DNA of 64,000 nucleotides from Bugulina stolonifera (GCA_935421135.1 OW285195.1:1984001-2048000), one strand, 5' to 3'. Positions 25,501 through 37,167 are shown, numbered from the stretch's first letter. The notes: generated by a model from the letters alone, not told the origin. Made by a program: numbers and translations.

Positions 25501-26890
25501 CTTCAGTTGTTACCAGGTAACCCAGAAATGGAAGGGAGTCTCTGGCAAAAGCACACTTCTTCATCTTTAGCCTCAGGTTGTAATGGTCCAGTCGTTGGAA
25601 TACTTCATCCAGGTGCTGGAGATGGTCCTCCCATGTTTTAGATGCTACCAGAACGTCATCCATGTATAAGATACAGCTTTGGAAGTTAAGTCCACTGAGT
25701 ACGAACTGCATCAGTCGGCTGAAGGTAGCTGGGGCATTGCGCAAGCCAAAACACATGTAGTTGTAGTGGAACAGCTCTTTTTCGGTTATGAAGGCAGTAT
25801 ATTTCTTTGACTCCTCCTCCATTGGAACCAGGGGTGGGACTAGCGCGGTTGAAACGCTTTTCGATTGTGCCAATCTCTTCTTTTGCAGCAGCGAACTGCT
25901 GTGACACGCTTCTTTCAATTTCTGTCAATTTTTAATAGCGTTTCAACCAATACGCTTTCATTTTCAGCCCAATCTGCTATTAGCTAGTAGCTAGTAACGA
26001 GTGCCATTGCGGCTGCAGCCATTCCTGGTCGTCTTAACTATTACACTTCGTGAAATTGCTAACCAACTCAATTTAATATCCGGATTATATGGGTGTTTAA
26101 AGCTTTTTGACTTCAAAAACATAGTTTACACAAAGAAAAAACATACAAAGAATAGATTATAGTATGTGTGGTGAATACTTTTATATTAAAAGTCTAAAAT
26201 ACTACCGGTTTAACCACAAATATATAATATTTTAGACATTGACAGAAAATCATGGGGAGATAAGTCTAAATTTTACTTTGTACATGTATTACTGCTCCAA
26301 TAGTACATGTACAACTGTACAACACTAATGCTTCTACAATTTCCACAGACAGACAATTTGAAGGTTATATATGTGATGCCTAATACACATGCATTTGACT
26401 TGGCTATATTACATTGAGTAAGTTGCTGCTACCCTGATACCTTCTTATCACGTTATCAATGATGTTTCAAATCCATGACAAGCCCTAGTGTGCATTGTAG
26501 AAAATAATATACATGTAATAACAATATGAACTCTGCAGAACAATGTAGCTGAAGAGAAGTAAACAAGAAATAGCTGTGTTTGTGCTTTTTAATTTTCATG
26601 GAAATAAATGGGCGCCTTTGAATTGCTCTCTCAAATCTGATTTGAGAGAAGACAACTTCTCATTAATAGCGATTCAGCGGATATAAAAGCTATTCTCTAT
26701 ATTTAAATTTCACTATCACATAGGCAGATTCTCTATTCTTGTAGTGAATAGCTAATAGCACATATTTCTCTATTTTTAAAACTATCGACTCCCACCCCTG
26801 ATTGGAACTTGCAGGAAACCACTGTGCAGATCCAGAGTAGTCAGGTATTTGGCTCCGGTCATGAACTCCATACTTTCAGTTGTAGAGGTA
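25490..26890 (-). pseudogene. Element A reverse transcriptase, split by a hAT element
   Basis: The part right of the hAT (26801 to about 26890) encodes MTGAKYLTTLDLHSGFLQ; the part left of it (25490-25820) encodes KYTAFITEKELFHYNYMCFGL, the active-site ILYMDDVLVAS and LGYLVTTEGVRPDPG. Removing the insert and one 8-bp duplication restores the frame exactly. The first about 70 residues expected of a gypsy RT (the (V/L)KKKDGSxRxCVDYRxLN region) are missing: upstream lies an Env-like frame instead. Confidence 0.85.
25829..26800. mobile_element. hAT-like non-autonomous DNA transposon (972 bp) in element A
   Basis: Termini CAGGGGTGGGAC... and ...CTCCCACCCCTG are inverted repeats of the hAT type. 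It is flanked by a perfect 8-bp duplication, ATTGGAAC (25821-25828 and 26801-26808). The interior is AT-rich with no transposase frame, so mobilisation would need an autonomous relative elsewhere. Confidence 0.93.
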
Positions 26891-28297
26891 AGCTGGATAC
26901 CAGTCGGTAGGGGTGCCATAGTGAGAGATCACCAGCGTTACTGGTGACAGATATCCTTGTTGAGTTTTATTCAGAAACTTGAATTCCACTGGTATTTCTT
27001 CAGTGCAGTGGTCAGTCTGCGCCAGAGTCTTGAGAGCTCCTTTGGACAGAGGCAGACATTTCCAGACTTCAAGAAATCCATTTCCTGCTCGACTGTAGAG
27101 AAGGCTGTCATTGAGGAGGATTCTGATGGCTTCCACTGGTCTGCTGAGTGCTGTAGTCCTCCAGGCTATGGCGTTGTTCCTCATGTTGTCACATGTCATC
27201 TTTAAGTTGTGACGGTAGGCATAGTTTATTTCAGCTCGGATCCGTTCATACATTGCTTGTTGTTCCATGGCCAGTTGAGTGGATGTTACAACACCGTCTA
27301 GGGCCCAATGTGCAGCTTCCCTTCTCTGGCGCTGCTTCGGTATCCGGTAGGCCAACCCTTGGTCCGAGATGTTCAGCATCACAGCACAGTCCACCTCTGT
27401 TCGCTCATCAATGTGAGTCAGTGCAAGCATACCATTATCGGCCAACCAGCTTCTATGGGATTGTCTGCTCTTCATTTCCTTGTAGAACAGGAACTTGCAA
27501 TTGGCTGTCTTCTCTGCCTTCCAGATTAGAGCTTGACTTCCTACTTGGCATGCATTGCTGAAGTAGCTTGGACAGGAAGTGACGCCGATTCCGCTACAGA
27601 TAAAGTGGTCCTGGTCATGCTGCATGTAGACCCGTACAGGAACTAGGTAGTAGTTGATGGCTGTGTATTCTACCCACTTGCAGCATTCTGGAAGTCCTCC
27701 TCTTGGCTGTCTCCAGTTCAAGTTGTTGTTGGTAGTCCAAGTTCCTGATTTCAGTGGTGACAGTTTTTCAGCTGGAGACATCTTGCTGTTCATCATTCCC
27801 CTGCATTGGCTGGTTGTTACGGCAATGTCATCGGTAGTGAATTCCTGGAGATGCTCATCGTTGAAAAAGTAGGTGCAAAGTCTGGCCCTCTGTTTCACAC
27901 CTTTGCATGTCCAACCTGGTACATCATATTTGACGTGGTTGTATTTGTAGATCTAGTATTTCACACTGACTGGAACGTCAGTGTTGTTGTGTTGAATCAT
28001 GAGGTCGCACTTTGGGGGTTCTGGTAGTGCAAACAGTTGTCCTGGCATCTGGGTGTTGCAGACTTGGGCACGTTGAGCATCGCAAGGTTGAAAGAATAGG
28101 ACACAGGCTAGCATGGAAATATAGAGATAGCTGTATCCTGGACTCCTCCCAGAAGGTGAGATTCCACGGTTGGTCTGGATATCACGGTGTTGAGATCCGT
28201 TGCTAAACATAGGTTGTAGCATGGTCTGGAGTTTCATTCCTGGCATTTTGGGTGGCGCTCCTGGATATTCTGAGGCTCCTGGTTTCAAGCTGGGCAT
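26876..28297 (-). pseudogene. Env-like surface glycoprotein ORF upstream of element A RT
   Basis: Two ORFs in one frame (28297-27953 and 27898-26876) are separated by one TAG at about 27951, with coding-like sequence between. The N-terminal part has a hydrophobic signal-peptide-like stretch (YLYISMLACVLFFQPCDA). After it comes a cysteine-rich ectodomain with N-glycosylation sequons (NNT, NIS) and a basic furin-type site, KQRQRR, near 27320-27340. Downstream of the basic site is a helical region with conserved-looking Cys and Trp. No C-terminal membrane anchor is reached: the frame ends 2-3 codons beyond a point where RT homology begins. The layout resembles class III fusion glycoproteins taken up by some LTR elements (gB/chuvirus-like), but I could not align it and give that only as a hypothesis. 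Stop, truncation and chimeric 3' end argue against function. Confidence 0.55.
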
Positions 28298-28339
28298 TAT
28301 CTTCCTGGAACTGGGAAGTTGTCCGTCCAGATTTCACTT

Positions 28340-29110
28340 GGCCATATATAAGCACATGCACCTATATATAAGTACATGTATCCATATATACGTACATGTA
28401 TCTATATATAAGTACATGTATCCATATATAAGTACATGTATCTATATATAAGTACATGTATCTATATATAAGTACATGTATCTATATATAAGTACATGTA
28501 TCCATATATAAGTACATGTATCCATATATAAGTACATGTATCCATATATAAGTACATGTATCTATATACAAGTACATGTATCCATATACAAGTACATGTA
28601 TCTATATATAAGTACATGTATCTATATATAAGTACATGTATCTATATACATAAGTACATGTATCTATATATAAGTACATGAATCCATATATAAGTACATG
28701 TATCCATATACAAGTACATGTATCTATATATAAGTACATGTACATGTATCTATGTATAGGTACATGAATCCATATATAAGTACATGTATTCATATATAAG
28801 TACATGTATCTATATATAAGTACATGTATCCATATATAAGTACATGTATCCATATATAAGTACATGTATCTATATATAAGTACATGAATCCATATATAAG
28901 TACATGTATCCATATACAAGTACATGTATCTATATATAAGTACATGTATCTATATATAAGTACATGAATCCATATATAAGTACATGTATTCATATATAAG
29001 TACATGTATCTATATATAAGTACATGTATCCTTATATAAGTACATGTAACTGTATATAAGTACATGTATCCATATATAAGTACATGTATCCATATACACT
29101 GTACATGTAT
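28340..29110. repeat. 20-bp minisatellite, about 37 copies
   Basis: Unit TATATATAAGTACATGTATC with variants, including CATATATAAG and TATATACAAG. Long ORFs across it on both strands are composition artefacts. Confidence 0.95.
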
Positions 29111-29399
29111 AAGCACATGTATCTGTGTATAAGTACCTGTATCTATATACAATGTATAAGTAGGCTGTATCTCTATATACAGCTGAAGGTATCCATGAGT
29201 CTTTCTGCTATCACCACAGGCTCCCGTTTTCTTCTCAGTGTTCCACGGCATAAAGGGGATAACTGGTCTACGACAGCTCACAGACGAGTAGTCCTTTCTC
29301 GTTCAACACTCCACCATAGTACATGTATCCCTACATGTCACAACCTCTGCACTCTTGTTCGTGCCACTGGTGGAGCTATTAACAGCAGTCGTATTCTTT

Positions 29400-30808
29400 C
29401 GGTTCCTAAGATGGACGAGACGGCTACTTCTCCCATCAAGGATCACTCCAGTCAGCCTGTCTTCACAGCTGAAGGTAAGCAAATATCAGTGTTGCAAGTA
29501 AGGACCAAATCGGAATTAGAGGTACAATCTATACCTGTGGAACTGTCAGGCATGAATTCTCTCTCCCTCCCCACTCGGCATAGACCAGTCGGGACAGAGG
29601 AGGATTCCCGTGAACATTTCCACAGAAGAGAACATAAGTTAGAGGGCGGAGGCTACACAACAGATGAATTGTGTGTTGTAGATATCTCTCCCTACGGAGG
29701 ACACTCACACCAGACGGCACACCTCCCCTACTCCAATTCCCGTCATCTCTACACTAAAGAAGGCAAGTGTAAAACTACATAGACTCACTGATAGACTACC
29801 TCTCGAGTCGTCCCAGCACTCCGGAGCCACTAAGCCATGGATAAGCACTTCTACACAGCAGGCTCGAGACGAGTTGGCAAGGAAGAGCCAACCCACCTCC
29901 AAGTGTGCAAAGTGTGGCTTCTCCGGAACTCTTAAAAGGTTAAATAGACACCTATGGCAACACTTCGCATGCTTTCACTGCCGGTGCGGACGCAGTTCAG
30001 TCAGTCGTGATGCATTAGGCCATCACTTCAGTCGCAGATCCAGTATCTGTGGGAAACGTCTGTTCCTCACGGACGAGCCCAGCTATCCTGCTCTCATGGA
30101 ATGGTGGGGCGTAACGGATCCCCCACCATTCTTGCCATGTCATCCCACCATGGAGGGACAATCAGGAACCAACCAACCCGTCTACTTGCCTAGTGTCCGC
30201 TCCACACGAAAACGGCCCCCAAAAAGACGACGCAATCCTTCTCCGTCTCCTGAGCTGACACCAGACTCTGCACCCTCTGATCCTCCTTCTCTTCCTCGTC
30301 GTCAACCACCACTCCTGCTGGGCCTTCCCCTTGGCGACCCACCACCAGTACATCCGAAGTACATACGGCTCCCCTTGGCCGACGCGGACGTTTACCCTCA
30401 TGGAAAACACAGCCTGCTTTCAGGAAGAGCATGCCTACTGCCCACTCTGGTACCATATATTATGAAGGTTCTCCACCTAAGGTCTCATGTACAGCTTTTC
30501 CAGTCCTGCTGATTGAGCCTCTGCAGTCTAGGCCGACGCTAGAAGTCTCGCCCCAATGCTCTCCTCAAATTCCCGTCAGAAGCCTACACCGAGCCTCTCC
30601 AGACTCTCCTGCTGTTCCTTCCGTCCAATCCTCACCACACGCGTCTCCTGCGCTATCCAAGCCTGACGCCACATGTCCTGCATCTCCAGATCCGTCACTC
30701 ATGCTTTCACAGCAGCTTGCTGACCTCAAGCCACGGATCCACTACGTAGCCAGCCGACAACAAGTGGGGGACACTTTACGCCAGCACTTGGAGCCTCTCT
30801 ACACTTGA
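29400..30808 (+). pseudogene. Zinc-finger, proline-rich ORF of element G (three frames)
   Basis: Frame 1 (about 29412-29782) gives a hydrophilic protein. Frame 2 (about 29682-30512) carries paired zinc-finger-like motifs: CAKCGFSGTLKRLNRHLWQH and CRCGRSSVSRDALGHHF. A basic KRPPKRRR stretch and a Pro/Ser-rich region follow. Frame 3 (30431-30808) continues the Pro/Ser-rich region and ends with a short helical segment. Overlaps between frames suggest two indels in one original ORF, though introns are possible (CAG and GGTAAGC signals near 29470). The fingers suggest nucleic-acid binding, as in a Gag-like or accessory protein. I do not recognise the family. Confidence 0.45.
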
Positions 30809-30952
30809 GAAATAGCTCTTTGTACACTAGCCAACCAGTACCTGGAACACCCTCAGCAACTCCGACTGACACAAACAGAATTGGATGTAGTTTCCAGAGA
30901 GTCTGCACTATATCGTATCCTTATAAACTTAACACTAGAGACACCTATGACC

Positions 30953-30968
30953 TAGGGTGAGGGGGTTG
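30953..30968 (+). promoter_or_regulatory. Polypurine tract of element G
   Basis: GGGTGAGGGGGT sits directly before the LTR start at 30969, where second-strand priming would occur. Confidence 0.55.
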
Positions 30969-31514
30969 TGTGATGGTACGCACAGTCGTCTCTTACACCT
31001 GACACTCATTATTATGTGTGCTTACACGTATATACCTGCTTGCATTCTACCTTGTGTAACTTCTATATTACTGTATATACTTGTATGATTATTAATAAGT
31101 CTTTTAGTGCCTTTTATAGTTTATACCCATGTACAGAGGCCCGACCTCTCAGACTTACTTGATATTCATTTTGTACATGAATTGGATCAATATAAGCAAC
31201 TTTTGCAACTTAATGCCGACCCATTTTGGGTCGGCCGTCGAGCTTTCGGCGGCCATGTTGTTCCGCAATTTTCGGACGACCCTTTTGTCAGGTCATTCGC
31301 TTAGCGAACCGCCTATTAGGTCGGATCACTCTCTTTCAAAGTACAGTCTGAAGGTCAGACTTGGGACCAGATGGGTTGTCTCTGGTAGTTATTAGGCTAC
31401 TGAGACCGCTCGATCTTTCATGTAATGAGAAGGCCTAGCACCACTCATACGCACTTCAGTTTTGGGTCGGTAGTCGTCCAAGGACGACCGCACGAAATAC
31501 CAGAAACCATTACA
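30969..31514 (+). repeat. LTR of element G (3' LTR)
   Basis: TGTGATGG...CCATTACA. It shares most of its length with the copy at 31619 but differs in its middle third, where it lacks the TATA and polyadenylation segment. It includes the hairpin GTCGTCCAAGGACGAC near its 3' end. Confidence 0.7.
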
Positions 31515-31618
31515 ATATTACATTCTATGATCCCTAAGACATGTAAAACATAATATTTATTTTACATTGTAAATATGCATGTATAATAACAATAATAACA
31601 AAACTAAATTATTAATAT

Positions 31619-32152
31619 TGTAATGGTACGCACAGTCGTCTCCTACACCTGACTCTCATTATTGTGTGCATATACATGTATATATCTGCTTGTACTTTAC
31701 TCTATGTTATTGTATATACTTGGATAATTATTACTAAGTCTCTTAATGCCTTTTATACCCATGTACAGAGGCCCGACCTCTCAGAATCCATTGATATTCA
31801 TTTTGTACATGAATTGGACCATTATAAGCAACTTTTGTAGAACCCGACCTATTTTGGGTCGGCCGTCGGGCTTCCGGCGGCCATGTTGTTGCGCAACTTC
31901 CGGACGACCTTACGTCGTCTTTTCTCGGGCGGAAGTCCTTTTACTATATAAAGGGCATTGTTTCACTGTTCATTGTCTCAGTCTTCACTTGGCTTTCAAT
32001 AAAGACACATCTATACTTGATACAGAGACTTTCACTTCCTTTTGTCAGGTCATTCGCTTAGCGAACCGCCTACTAGCACCACTCATAGGCACTTCAATTC
32101 TGAGTCGGTAGTCGTCCAAGGACGACCGCACCAAATCACAGAAACCATTACA
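31619..32152 (+). repeat. Solo LTR of the same family as element G
   Basis: TGTAATGG...CCATTACA, with AATATT-type sequence at both outer edges that could be a short target duplication. It stands 104 bp from the first LTR with no coding sequence between, so it is a separate solo copy, not the other half of a pair. Confidence 0.7.
31945..32004 (+). promoter_or_regulatory. LTR promoter and polyadenylation signals
   Basis: TATATAAAG at 31945-31953 and AATAAAG at 31998-32004 lie about 50 bases apart, the compact arrangement expected of an LTR R region. Confidence 0.5.
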
Positions 32153-32680
32153 ATATTAGTAGTATACTATGTTGCACTGTAAGGGTTTCGGGCACCCTTT
32201 GCTATTAGAGAGTAGTCTATCGCCCGCTACAATGTATATACTTGTGTTTATTACGACCAACAGGACTGAGTGCTGTCTTGGCTTATCTGTGCAAACAATG
32301 TAGATACAACCTAACTAATCTAGCTGCTCTGGCTTCAGTTCTGTAGAGGAACTTTGGCTAAGAGTCCCCTAGAGTAATCTGAAGCACAACAATTATATTC
32401 AAGTAAAGAGATGTTACTTTATTGCAATCCCAGCAACAACTGGTTTAACATGTCAAATCACTCATCTTATGTAGTAAAATGACTTCAGGTTGCAGCCGGT
32501 TGGGCTGATGGGAGACAAACACAACATAAAATTCTTCAAGGTATTACCAGGTATTTGGGAGAGACTGTAATGGACGACCCCCAGTCCGTCTGCCAGCCGA
32601 TGACCCTTAAGGTCGTCAAGCGCCTTCTTATACTATATAGTTGTTTTACATTAACATCGTTTTCATCAGTGCTTTTTTGT
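32153..32680. other. Non-coding stretch right of the solo LTR
   Basis: No ORF, RNA gene or repeat that I can support. Confidence 0.3.
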
Positions 32681-32720
32681 AGGGGGCTCCCGGGAGCTTT
32701 CTCAAAAAATCATGGTCTGT

Positions 32721-32746
32721 TGAGGGGGCTCCCGGGAGCCCCCTCA
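32721..32746. repeat. 26-nt perfect GC-rich palindrome
   Basis: TGAGGGGGCTCCC followed by its exact reverse complement. A second, partial copy (GGGGGCTCCCGGGAGCTTT) lies at 32682-32700. A related sequence in inverted orientation, GGGAGCCCCCCT, is at 34087-34098, so 32681-34098 might be a degenerate element with such termini; no target duplication was seen. Confidence 0.75.
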
Positions 32747-33783
32747 AAAAATTGCCACCTTTCAGCTTAAAAAGTAGTCGTAGCCATAGCCAGGCGTCAT
32801 GCATCCTATTAGGAATATACATGTTACCTGGTACATGTTTATCAATATGCTATGGTGAACCCCAATGTTGACTCACGATTCCACACTATTTGACATACAT
32901 GTACATGTACGTATTGCAGTGAGCAGCCAGCTAAGGAGAATAGCTAACCTTGCATGTATTACCAGACTGAGTGTGCTTTAAAGGGCCGATCCAATGCATT
33001 TTTGTGAATAATATAATATATATTATGTAATTATATTTTTTTATCATTTCCAATTACCATCGACCATTTCCTTGGACTGCAACAAAAACACTTTTATATA
33101 CTTTGTGGTGCTTTTAACTAGGAATCTATTAGCCTAGGTTTCTGATGGAGCCGAAACCCAGAGTAACTAGCATAGGGTCGTACCCATGAGGTTATCAACA
33201 GAAAAGGAACACTCGGACCTACGGGTCATAATAATAAGCAGCAAGTAGCTCATCTATCACTTAGTGCATAGACCACTTTCGGTCTTTCCCACATGACTAC
33301 AAGTGTACTCAAGAACTTAACAAAAAATAACATCTCAGCGACAGCAAAAAACCAAAAATAGCTGCAAGATGAGGCATTTAGCTTTTAGCATTTTTCAACA
33401 TCAGATGGTAGCGATTAGCTTGAGAACTATATATAAAAGCTGTGCGGAGCTCTTTCAATAGTCTCTCTTCTTAGAGACACTATAATCTCCAACTTGCTCA
33501 TTTATACATTTGGTCCTCCACTGACGTTATTTGTGCCCAGACTCTATGTCATGTTGTACTATAACATGGTGGAGAAAAGGGAGGCACAGTGCAATCGACG
33601 AAAATGCCAAATAAGAGACAAAAGTCCAGCACAATGGGGATGAACGATTTCCTATCGTCTGGGAGATCCTAGCAAAATAACTGTAATTACTTATATGATA
33701 TTAGTGTATAGGGCACTTCGTATGCAAGGAATTTGTCTTTTGAACAATCAGAGACTTGTTTGACATCCATGAAAATAAATGCC

Positions 33784-33878
33784 AGTTCCTCACCGGGATT
33801 AAACCGGGCACCTCTACGACATCTAATTGCTTAGTGCAGTAGGTGGAACATACTACTGCTACACCAGCTCAACAACCT
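33784..33878 (-). ncRNA. tRNA-like B-box region, possible SINE
   Basis: On the minus strand GGTTTAATCCC lies in a T-arm-like setting (CCGG pairing around TTTAATC), preceded by a loose A-box-like GGTGTAGCAGTAG. The acceptor ends do not pair convincingly, so this is not called a tRNA gene. Confidence 0.2.
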
Positions 33879-34098
33879 TAAAAAAGGAAGCTTTGCCAGG
33901 GAGTAGTGTAGATATACTCTGAGTCAACTGTACACAAAGCACCCCTCGTATTACGGCCACGTTGCTATATATTCTGCAAAACATTTGACCATGAGTTCTA
34001 CATGTATAATAATGTCAAGCAATGCAATAGGAGTGCTATGTAGCGTGTGCGAAGCTGAGAGCGTGGAGGGAATCTAAAATTTGTAGGGAGCCCCCCTC

Positions 34099-34786
34099 AA
34101 CTGATCTTACAAAACAGCACTTATTATATTATAAGTAATGGCATTCATTCATATCTGTATCTATATAAAGACGGCTCTGGGGTCAGCCTCTTTGCTAAAC
34201 AGGCTACATATCAATGACCGGAACCCGCCGGAAGAAGTAGATAGTTTTCTTTGTCTTCTTTACCTATAAAAGGAACCAGATTATTGTTATTAAGGACCGT
34301 CTCCTGTATGCTTTCATGCTGTCAAGTTCTCTCAATGCCTCAGTTGCACACTTATATCTAATGAGTCGTACTGGTGTACTGATAAGTTGAACATTGCAGA
34401 CTACATGATACATACCTTGGCGTAGAGATTGCTTGGCTAGGTAGCCGTTCTCTGCAACTTTGCCTACAAGTGGCTCTGTACAAACCTTGGGCCGTCTGGG
34501 GCACATCCATCAACAAGACAACTAGGACATGACATGAGGCACCCGAGGGACTGAGGCAAAAATGTCGTCCCTATTAGGTATTGTGATGTACGTGTAAGTA
34601 CAATAATGATGCTAATACGTTGTATCTTGGCCTTACATAAAAATACAAACACAACTGGTAGCAAAATGCTAATACTTAATGCAATAATGAGATTGTCCAA
34701 AATCACCAGAATGATATAAATTATTGTGTAAAATAAGTGCACGTGTGGCTATGCAATAATCTACCTGCTGTTTCTTCTAATTTTAG
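34099..34786. other. Mostly non-coding; possible minus-strand exon
   Basis: On the minus strand a cysteine-containing frame (CPRRPKVCTEPLVGKVAENG) ends at CGCCAAG|GTATGTATC, a good donor at 34415/34416. Its acceptor is not clear and no family was recognised. Confidence 0.2.
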
Positions 34787-34825
34787 GAAGCTGTAGATGG
34801 CAGCCTAAAGCACTCTATACTCTAG
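34787..34825 (+). CDS. Possible 39-nt exon at the edge of the 26-bp minisatellite
   Basis: A pyrimidine tract and acceptor (TTTCTTCTAATTTTAG) precede 39 bases that end CTCTATACTCTAG|GTAAGTAC, a perfect donor. One frame (beginning after two bases) is open. The last bases of this exon plus the first bases of its intron are exactly the unit amplified in the neighbouring array. The parent gene is unknown. Confidence 0.4.
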   Translation, partial: EAVDGSLKHSIL

Positions 34826-35985
34826 GTAAGTACAATTGTATTCTATACTCAAGGTAAGTACATGTACTCTATACTCGAGGTAAGTGCATGTACTCTATAC
34901 TCAAGATAAGTACATGTACTCTCTACTGTAGGTAAGTACATGCACTCTATACTCTAGGTAAGTACATGTACTCTATACTCTAGGTAAGTACAATTGTATT
35001 CTATACTCAAGGTAAGTACATGTACTCTATACTGTAGGTAAGTACATGTACTCTATACTCAAGGTAAGTGCATGTACTCTATACTCTAGGTAAGTACATG
35101 TACTCTATACTCAAGGTAAGTACATGCACTCTATACTCAAAGTAAGCACATGTACTCTATACTCAAGGTAAGTACATGTACTCTATACTCTAGGTAAGTA
35201 CATGCACTCTATACTCAAGGTAAGTACCTGTTGTACTCTATACTCTAGGTAAGTACATGCACTCTATACTCAAGGTAAGTGCATGTACTCTATACTCAAG
35301 GTAAGTACATGTACTCTATACTCTAGGTAAGTACATGCACTCTGTACTCAAGGTAAGTGCATGTACTCTATACTCGAGGTAAGTACATTTACTCTATACT
35401 CAAGGTAAGTACATGTACTCTATACTCAAGGTAAGTACATGTACTCTATACTCAAGGTAAGTACATGTACTCTATACTCTAGGTAGGTACATGCACTCTA
35501 TACTCAAGGTAAGTGCATGTACTCTATACTCAATGTAAGTACAAGTACTCTATACTCAAGGTAAATACATGTACTCTATACTCAAGGTAAGTACAAAGTA
35601 CTCTATACTCAAGGTAAGTACCTGTTGTACTCTATACTCTAGGTAAGTACATGTACTTTATACTCTAGGTAAGCACATGTACTCTATACTCAAGGTAAGT
35701 ACATGTACTCTATACTCAAGGTAAATACATGTACTCTATACTCAAGGTAAGTACATGTACTCTATACTCGAGGTAAGTACATGTACTCTATACTCAAGGT
35801 AAGTGCATGTACTCTATACTCAAGGTAAGTACATGCACTCTATACTCAAGGTAAGTACATGCACTCTATACTCAAGGTGAGTACATGTACTCTATACTCT
35901 AGGTAAGTACATGTACTCTATACTCAAGGTAAGTGCATGTACTCTATACTCAAGGTAAGTACATGCACTCTATACTCAAGGTAAG
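34812..35985 (+). repeat. 26-bp minisatellite, left half (about 45 copies)
   Basis: Unit contains CTCAAGGTAAGTACATG, so nearly every copy carries the donor consensus AG|GTAAGT on the plus strand. The array breaks at 35985 with LINE H and resumes at 51594. Confidence 0.96.
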
Positions 35986-36954
35986 CTAGACACTGAGTTT
36001 TCTTGTATTATTCTTAGTGAAACATGGCTTTTACATGATGATTTTACAGATCAATTTAATCTACCTGGTTATAATCTTTATTGTAGTTCTCGGAAGACCA
36101 CCCGGGGAGGTGGTGTGTGTATTTATGTTAACCAGAAGTTTGAGGCTAGAGTTGAGGAGGTTCAGCTGCCGGGTGCCGAGTCGCTGAGGACTGATGTCAT
36201 GCATCGCGGCTCTGGGCTCTTTACGGTGTTGTGCATCTATCGGGCTCCCTCGGGTGAGTTGCCGGGCTTCCTTGGGGGCCTTGCGGGGGTCATGGGTGCC
36301 CTTTCGGCTGGAGCAATCATTACTGGTGACTTGAACATCGATCTCAACCCCTACAACAACTCATTTGGCGACAAAGCTACTAAAGATTACTTGACTCTTC
36401 TAAACAGCTTTGGGTTTTTGAACACTATTCTAAGTCCCACCAGGTATGGGGATCAGAAAAACAGTATTATTGACCATATTATTTTAAATAATTTAAATCG
36501 TAGGGCAAAAACTTGTACTGTTGATTACATGCTGGCTGATCACCAGGCATGCATTTTGTCAATCAAATTGTCCCAAATTTTACCCTCTCAGTTGGAAGCT
36601 AAAAGCTATGAGATTATTGACTATACAAAAGCCCAAGGGCTTGTGGAAGCTGAACACTGGGATGCAATTCTAACAACAGATGCTTCGGTTTCAACAAAAT
36701 TATTTCTTCAAACACTAAATGATATAATTACCCAGTGCACCACAATTAGCAGCTCAAAGGGCTGTAAACGGAGTTTCAAACAACCCTGGATGACAAACCG
36801 TTTACGAAAAATGGTCACAAAACGCACAAAGTTGCACCGGGACAGTAAAAGAGCCCCATTTGATGTAAAATTAAAACAGGATTACAACAAATTTCGTAAC
36901 CTGGTGACTTTTGAAATAAATAAAGCAAAACGAGATTACTTTACATATCGTTAT
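35986..36954 (+). pseudogene. LINE H endonuclease and start of RT linker
   Basis: Endonuclease/exonuclease/phosphatase (APE-like) domain that nicks target DNA in active LINEs. Motifs: LSETWL, GGGVCIYV, IYRAPSG, GDLNIDL, SIIDHIIL, ADHQACILSIKL. Then a basic linker (KQPWMTNRLRKM, KAKRDYF) typical of the stretch before RT. The N-terminal strand is missing. The frame stops at gypsy D; it resumes in register at 45225 once D and one GTTAT copy are removed. Confidence 0.9.
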
Positions 36955-37167
36955 TGTAATGTGATGCTAGACGTCAACGGGTTTGGCGAATAGCGGAAGT
37001 GACGGATTCCCAGAAGCCGCGGAGATATTAGAAGTCTCTTACGTCTTGAATGCTGGATCAACAACACGTGCCTTCAGAGACTCCTTATTCTACATCCACT
37101 ACTAGTAACTATCAAGTAAGTGTGTTTATCTGCGTATACGAACATACCTGACCCACTTAACGTAACA
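36955..37167 (+). repeat. Element D 5' LTR
   Basis: TGTAATGTGATG...CTTAACGTAACA, 213 bp. Confidence 0.95.

Larger units (their letters stand above)
18463..26890 (-). mobile_element. Ty3/gypsy element A, decayed and doubly invaded
   Basis: Read on the minus strand the order is reverse transcriptase, RNase H, integrase, then a coiled-coil/proline-rich tail. The body is interrupted by a hAT-like element (25829-26800) in RT and by gypsy element B (20364-24904) at the end of RNase H. Lesions include an in-frame TAG at 24985-24987, a frameshift near 25490, an in-frame TGA at 19335, and a frameshift near 19190. No LTR of A was identified. Its 5' end is cut at a junction with an Env-like ORF near 26885. 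Confidence 0.8.
29200..31514 (+). mobile_element. 3' part of an LTR element (G) with a zinc-finger ORF
   Basis: A frameshifted ORF region (29400-30808) is followed by a purine-rich tract and an LTR ending ...CCATTACA. No 5' LTR, RT or integrase is present: the left side fades into the 20-bp minisatellite. The structure reads as the 3' end of a retroelement whose last ORF is a proline-rich C2H2-like protein. Confidence 0.5.

Noticed and set aside
28200..29281. Long Tyr/Met/Ile-rich ORFs on both strands
   Set aside because: Translations of the 20-bp minisatellite.
30969..32152. LTR pair bracketing a 104-bp element
   Set aside because: The two copies differ strongly in their middle and nothing element-like lies between; a 3' LTR plus a solo LTR fits better.
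33784..33878. Functional tRNA gene
   Set aside because: B-box-like sequence is present, but the acceptor stem does not pair and the A box is poor.
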